Below, piece by piece: positions 13,772 through 16,909 of a stretch of DNA of 16,909 bases (position 1 is its first letter; every line of letters starts with the position of its first letter). This DNA comes from JBGTBQ01 sp041749275 (GTDB lineage: Bacteria > Acidobacteriota > Blastocatellia > Pyrinomonadales > Pyrinomonadaceae), in the NCBI GenBank assembly GCA_041749275.1, contig JBGTBQ010000162.1, forward strand, positions 1 to 16,909. Reading direction: 5' to 3'. Position numbers and translations under genes: made by a program. The notes beneath the pieces are model-generated. The model did not search any database. It was not told the origin of the DNA and saw nothing but the letters and a program-made list of their open reading frames with translations.

Positions 13772-16700
13772 ATGACTCCCGAACGCTGGCAGCGATTCAA
13801 AGAGTTGTTCCACGCCGCGCTCGAACGCGCGCCGGGCGAGCGCGCGGCCTTTCTCGACGAGGAGTGCGCGGGCGACGCGCATTTGCGCGCCGAGGTTGAG
13901 TCTCTCATCCAGTCGCACGAGCAGGACGGCGAGTTTATGGGCGTGCCCGCCGCGCGGATGGCGGCGGGGCTTGAAGGGTGGGCGGGGGCCGAGCTTGAAG
14001 CGGGGCAACTCGTCGGCGCCTACCGCGTCGCCGGCACGCTCGGTGAAGGCGGGATGGGGAAGGTCTATCTCGCGCAGGACACGCGGCTCGGACGCAAGGT
14101 GGCGTTGAAGCTTCTGCCCTCGTCCTTCACGCAAGACGAGGAGCGCGTCCGCCGCTTCGAGCAGGAGGCGCGCGCAGCCTCCGCTTTGAACCACCCGAAC
14201 ATCCTGACCATCTACGAGATCGGCGAGGACGAAGGCACGCGCTTCATCGCCACCGAGTTCGTCGAGGGCGTCACCTTGCGCGAGCACATCGGGCGGGCGA
14301 CGCTTGAGACGCGCGAGGCGCTGGAAATCGGCATCCAGATCGCCGCCGCGCTCTCAGCCGCACACGCCGCCGGCATCGTCCACCGCGACATCAAGCCGGA
14401 GAACCTGATGTTGCGGCCCGACGGCTATCTCAAGGTGCTCGACTTCGGACTCGCCAAGCCGACCGGACGCGGAACCACCTCCTCCGGCGAGACGAACGAC
14501 AGCGACTCGTTCCCGCGCGGCTACGTCAACACGCAGCCGGGCGTGGTGATGGGCACCGTCGCCTACATGTCGCCGGAGCAGGCGCGCGGGTTCGAGACGG
14601 ACGCGCGCACGGATATCTGGTCGCTCGGCGTCGTGCTCTACGAACTGGTCGCCGGGCGCGCACCGTTCGCGGGGCCGACTCCCAGCGATGTGATGGCCGC
14701 CGTCTTGCAGCGCGAGCCGGTGTCGCTCGCGCAAGCGGCGGCGGGCGTGCCGTCCGAGCTTGAGCGCATCGTGATGAAGGCGCTCGCCAAAGACCGCGAG
14801 GAGCGTTACCAGTCCGTCAGGGATATGTTGATTGACCTCCGGCGGCTCAAGCAGCGGATGGAGTTTGAGGCCGAGATGGGCCGCTCCGCCACGGCGCGCG
14901 GAAGGAATGCCGCGGAGTCCACGACGCCCGCGCGGCAGGGCGGGCCGCCTTCCACGCTCCACTTCTCAGGCGAGCAACTCAAACAGGTGACGGTGCTCTT
15001 CGCCGACCTCCACGGGCTAACGAGGCTCACGGAGACGCTCGACGCGGAAGAGTTGCAAGACATCATGCGCGAAGTATGGAACCGCGTGGATGCAGTGGTG
15101 CTGGATCACGGCGGCACGGTGGACAGGCACGTGGGCGGTGAGGTGCTGGCGCTGTGGGGCGCGCCGGTCTCGCGCGAGGACGATCCCGAAAACGCCGTGC
15201 GCGCGGCGCTGCGGATGCGAGAGGAGGTCAGCGCGTTTGTCTCGACGGCCCTCGGTGAAGCGTTCGAGGACGCGGGCGGGGCCGGGGCGTTGATGCGAGT
15301 CGGCGTGAACACCGGAGCGGTGCTGCTCGGCGAGTTCGGTGCGCGCGGAGAATTGACGGCGACGGGCGCCGCCGTCAACGTGGCGCAGCGGCTCAGACAG
15401 TCGGCGCCCGCCGGCGCGATCCTCGTCTCGCACGACACGTACCGGCACGTGCGCGGCATCTTCGACGTGCGCGAGCTTGAGCTACAGGACGAGCGGGGCG
15501 GGGCCGAGCCGGTACGCACCTATACGGTCGAGCGCGCCAAGCCGCGCGCCTTCCGCGTCCGCACACGCGGCGTCGAGGGCGTCGAGACGCGGATGGTGGG
15601 CCGGCAAGCGGAACTGGCGCGGATGAGAGACGCGCTGCAAGCAGTCGCCGAAGACCGTGAGCTTCAGGTCGTCACCGTCGTCGGCGACGCGGGGTTGGGC
15701 AAGTCGCGTCTGCTGTACGAATTCAGCAACGAGGTCGAGCTGTTGGCGGAGCGCGTCAACGTCTTTCAGGGGCGCGCGAGCCAGTGGGCGCGCGGCCTGC
15801 CCTACGCGCTCGTCCGCGACGTGTTCTCATTCCGCTTTCGTATACAGGACAGCGATGCGCCCGCGGTTGCGCGCGAAAAACTCGAGCGCGGCATGGCGGA
15901 GACGCGGGGCGAAGGCGACGGCCCCGAAGCGCTGATGCGAGCGCACTTCATCGGTCATCTGATCGGTCTCGATTTTTCGGAGAGCCAGTACCTCGCCGGC
16001 ATCCTCGACGACGCGAAGCAGGTCAGGGGCCGTGCCTTCCACTACGCCGCGCAGTTCTTCGCCGAAGCCGCGCGCGAGTCCACCACGCTCCTCTACCTCG
16101 ACGATTTGCACTGGGCCGACGAAGGCTCGCTCGACTTCGTGGACTATCTCGCGCGCACGTGCGCCGCCTCGCCGCTGCTCATCCTCTGCTTCGCGCGCCC
16201 CGATTTGTTGGAGCGGCGGCCCGCATGGGGCGAGGGCTTGCAGTATCACGCGCGCCTCACGCTGCAACCCTTGACGAAGCGCGAGAGCCGGCAGCTCGTC
16301 GAGGAAATCCTCCGCCACGCGCAGGCCATCCCGCACGCGCTGCGCGAGCTGGTCGTCTCAGCCGCCGAAGGGAATCCCTTCTACGTCGAAGAGCTAATCA
16401 AGATGCTCATTGACCAGAAGGTAATCCTGCCCGCCGCCGGGCACTGGCGTGTGGACGCGAGCCGGCTCGCCGAGGTGCGCGTGCCGCCGACGCTGACGGG
16501 CGTGTTGCAAGCGCGCCTCGATGTTCTCAGCGCGTGGGAAAGAGTCGTTTTGCAGCGCGCTTCGGTCATCGGGCGTGAGTTCTGGGAGGGCGCGCTCGCG
16601 GAGTTCTCGCGCGCCGCCGACACGCGCGGCGAAGCGGGCGAGGGTGACACGTCGGCGGCGCTCGAATCTCTGCGGCGCAAGGAACTCGTCTACCTCCGCG

Positions 16701-16909
16701 AGTCGTCGGCTTTCACGGGAACGCGCGAGTACATCTTCAAGCACGCCATCCTCCGCAGCGTGACCTACGAGAACGTGCTCAAGCGCGACCGCCGGCGGCT
16801 CCACGGGGAGACCGCCGGGTGGCTCATCAATCGGAGCGGCGGGCGCGGCGACGAGTACGCCGCCGTCATCGCCGAACACTACGAGCGCGCGCGAGAAGCG
16901 GCGCGCGCG
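13772..16909 (+). CDS. Ser/Thr protein kinase / class III cyclase-like / AAA ATPase fusion, 3' truncated
   Basis: 1046 codons are present, with no stop before the window end. The ATG at 13772 opens MTPERWQRFKELF, a usual beginning for acidobacterial kinases; no Shine-Dalgarno sequence is seen. Kinase domain (about 85-355): glycine loop GEGGMGKVY (91-99), VALK Lys113, HRDIKPEN (204-211), DFG (224-226), SPE (267-269), so it should be active. The activation segment is Ser/Thr-rich. Cyclase-like domain (about 400-590): FADLHGLT with Asp412, and VNVAQR with Asn536 and Arg540, but Gly456, Arg452 and Ala533 replace expected catalytic or base-selecting residues. AAA ATPase (from about 604): Walker A GDAGLGKS with Lys644, Walker B LLYLDDLHWAD with Asp777/778. 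No transmembrane segment, so cytoplasmic as far as seen; TPR-like repeats often follow in such proteins. It probably acts with the adjacent sigma factor. Confidence 0.9.
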   Translation, partial: MTPERWQRFKELFHAALERAPGERAAFLDEECAGDAHLRAEVESLIQSHEQDGEFMGVPAARMAAGLEGWAGAELEAGQLVGAYRVAGTLGEGGMGKVYLAQDTRLGRKVALKLLPSSFTQDEERVRRFEQEARAASALNHPNILTIYEIGEDEGTRFIATEFVEGVTLREHIGRATLETREALEIGIQIAAALSAAHAAGIVHRDIKPENLMLRPDGYLKVLDFGLAKPTGRGTTSSGETNDSDSFPRGYVNTQPGVVMGTVAYMSPEQARGFETDARTDIWSLGVVLYELVAGRAPFAGPTPSDVMAAVLQREPVSLAQAAAGVPSELERIVMKALAKDREERYQSVRDMLIDLRRLKQRMEFEAEMGRSATARGRNAAESTTPARQGGPPSTLHFSGEQLKQVTVLFADLHGLTRLTETLDAEELQDIMREVWNRVDAVVLDHGGTVDRHVGGEVLALWGAPVSREDDPENAVRAALRMREEVSAFVSTALGEAFEDAGGAGALMRVGVNTGAVLLGEFGARGELTATGAAVNVAQRLRQSAPAGAILVSHDTYRHVRGIFDVRELELQDERGGAEPVRTYTVERAKPRAFRVRTRGVEGVETRMVGRQAELARMRDALQAVAEDRELQVVTVVGDAGLGKSRLLYEFSNEVELLAERVNVFQGRASQWARGLPYALVRDVFSFRFRIQDSDAPAVAREKLERGMAETRGEGDGPEALMRAHFIGHLIGLDFSESQYLAGILDDAKQVRGRAFHYAAQFFAEAARESTTLLYLDDLHWADEGSLDFVDYLARTCAASPLLILCFARPDLLERRPAWGEGLQYHARLTLQPLTKRESRQLVEEILRHAQAIPHALRELVVSAAEGNPFYVEELIKMLIDQKVILPAAGHWRVDASRLAEVRVPPTLTGVLQARLDVLSAWERVVLQRASVIGREFWEGALAEFSRAADTRGEAGEGDTSAALESLRRKELVYLRESSAFTGTREYIFKHAILRSVTYENVLKRDRRRLHGETAGWLINRSGGRGDEYAAVIAEHYERAREAARA

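Noticed and set aside
13733..14962. Minus-strand frames at 13733-14287 and 14354-14962.
   Set aside because: They are antisense to the kinase, whose plus-strand frame has all Hanks kinase motifs.

Overview
The window is GC-rich, gene-dense bacterial DNA, most likely from Acidobacteriota and probably the Blastocatellia. That placement is inferred from gene content alone: very long exported proteins with Pro-Thr linkers, HAF repeats, a Sigma70_ECF-type sigma factor next to a Ser/Thr kinase, and the kinase opening MTPERW that is common in acidobacterial kinases. No rRNA, tRNA, CRISPR array or transposase was recognised.

Layout. (1) Bases 1-332 (+) hold the 3' end of a Ycf48/BNR Asp-box repeat protein. 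(2) A strong hairpin at 350-384 separates it from a convergent gene at 417-2069 (-), which encodes an exported HAF-repeat protein ending in a Pro-Thr linker and one F5/8 type C (discoidin-like) domain. (3) The spacer 2070-2387 carries a candidate promoter, a 67-bp relic of a second Ycf48-like gene end and a second copy of the hairpin. (4) Bases 2388-12392 (-) are one 3334-codon gene for a giant exported mosaic protein: three kinds of beta-propeller-like repeat, FnIII, several Ig-like domains, two carboxypeptidase-regulatory-like domains, IPT/TIG and three C-terminal F5/8C domains. (5) A 702-bp divergent spacer follows. (6) An ECF-type sigma factor lies at 13095-13661 (+), followed by a 101-bp nearly palindromic element. 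(7) From 13772 to the window end (+) runs a kinase / class III cyclase-like / AAA ATPase fusion, cut off by the window.

The most notable structure is a direct duplication of about 630 bp (266-894 and 2238-2865). It crosses functional borders: the tail of one gene, the intergenic hairpin and the C-terminal domain of the convergent gene. It joins the HAF gene and the giant gene and suggests that C-terminal F5/8C modules have been exchanged between exported proteins at this locus, with further patchwork among the four modules.

On the regulatory side, the sigma factor has the sequence QPTA where many ECF sigma factors carry an acidic region 2.2 motif, and it sits beside a kinase. This fits, but does not prove, sigma activation by phosphorylation. 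The cyclase-like domain of the kinase keeps only part of the class III catalytic set and may be a non-catalytic or altered nucleotide-binding module. The pair lies divergent to the giant exported protein gene, so control of that gene is possible but is only an inference.
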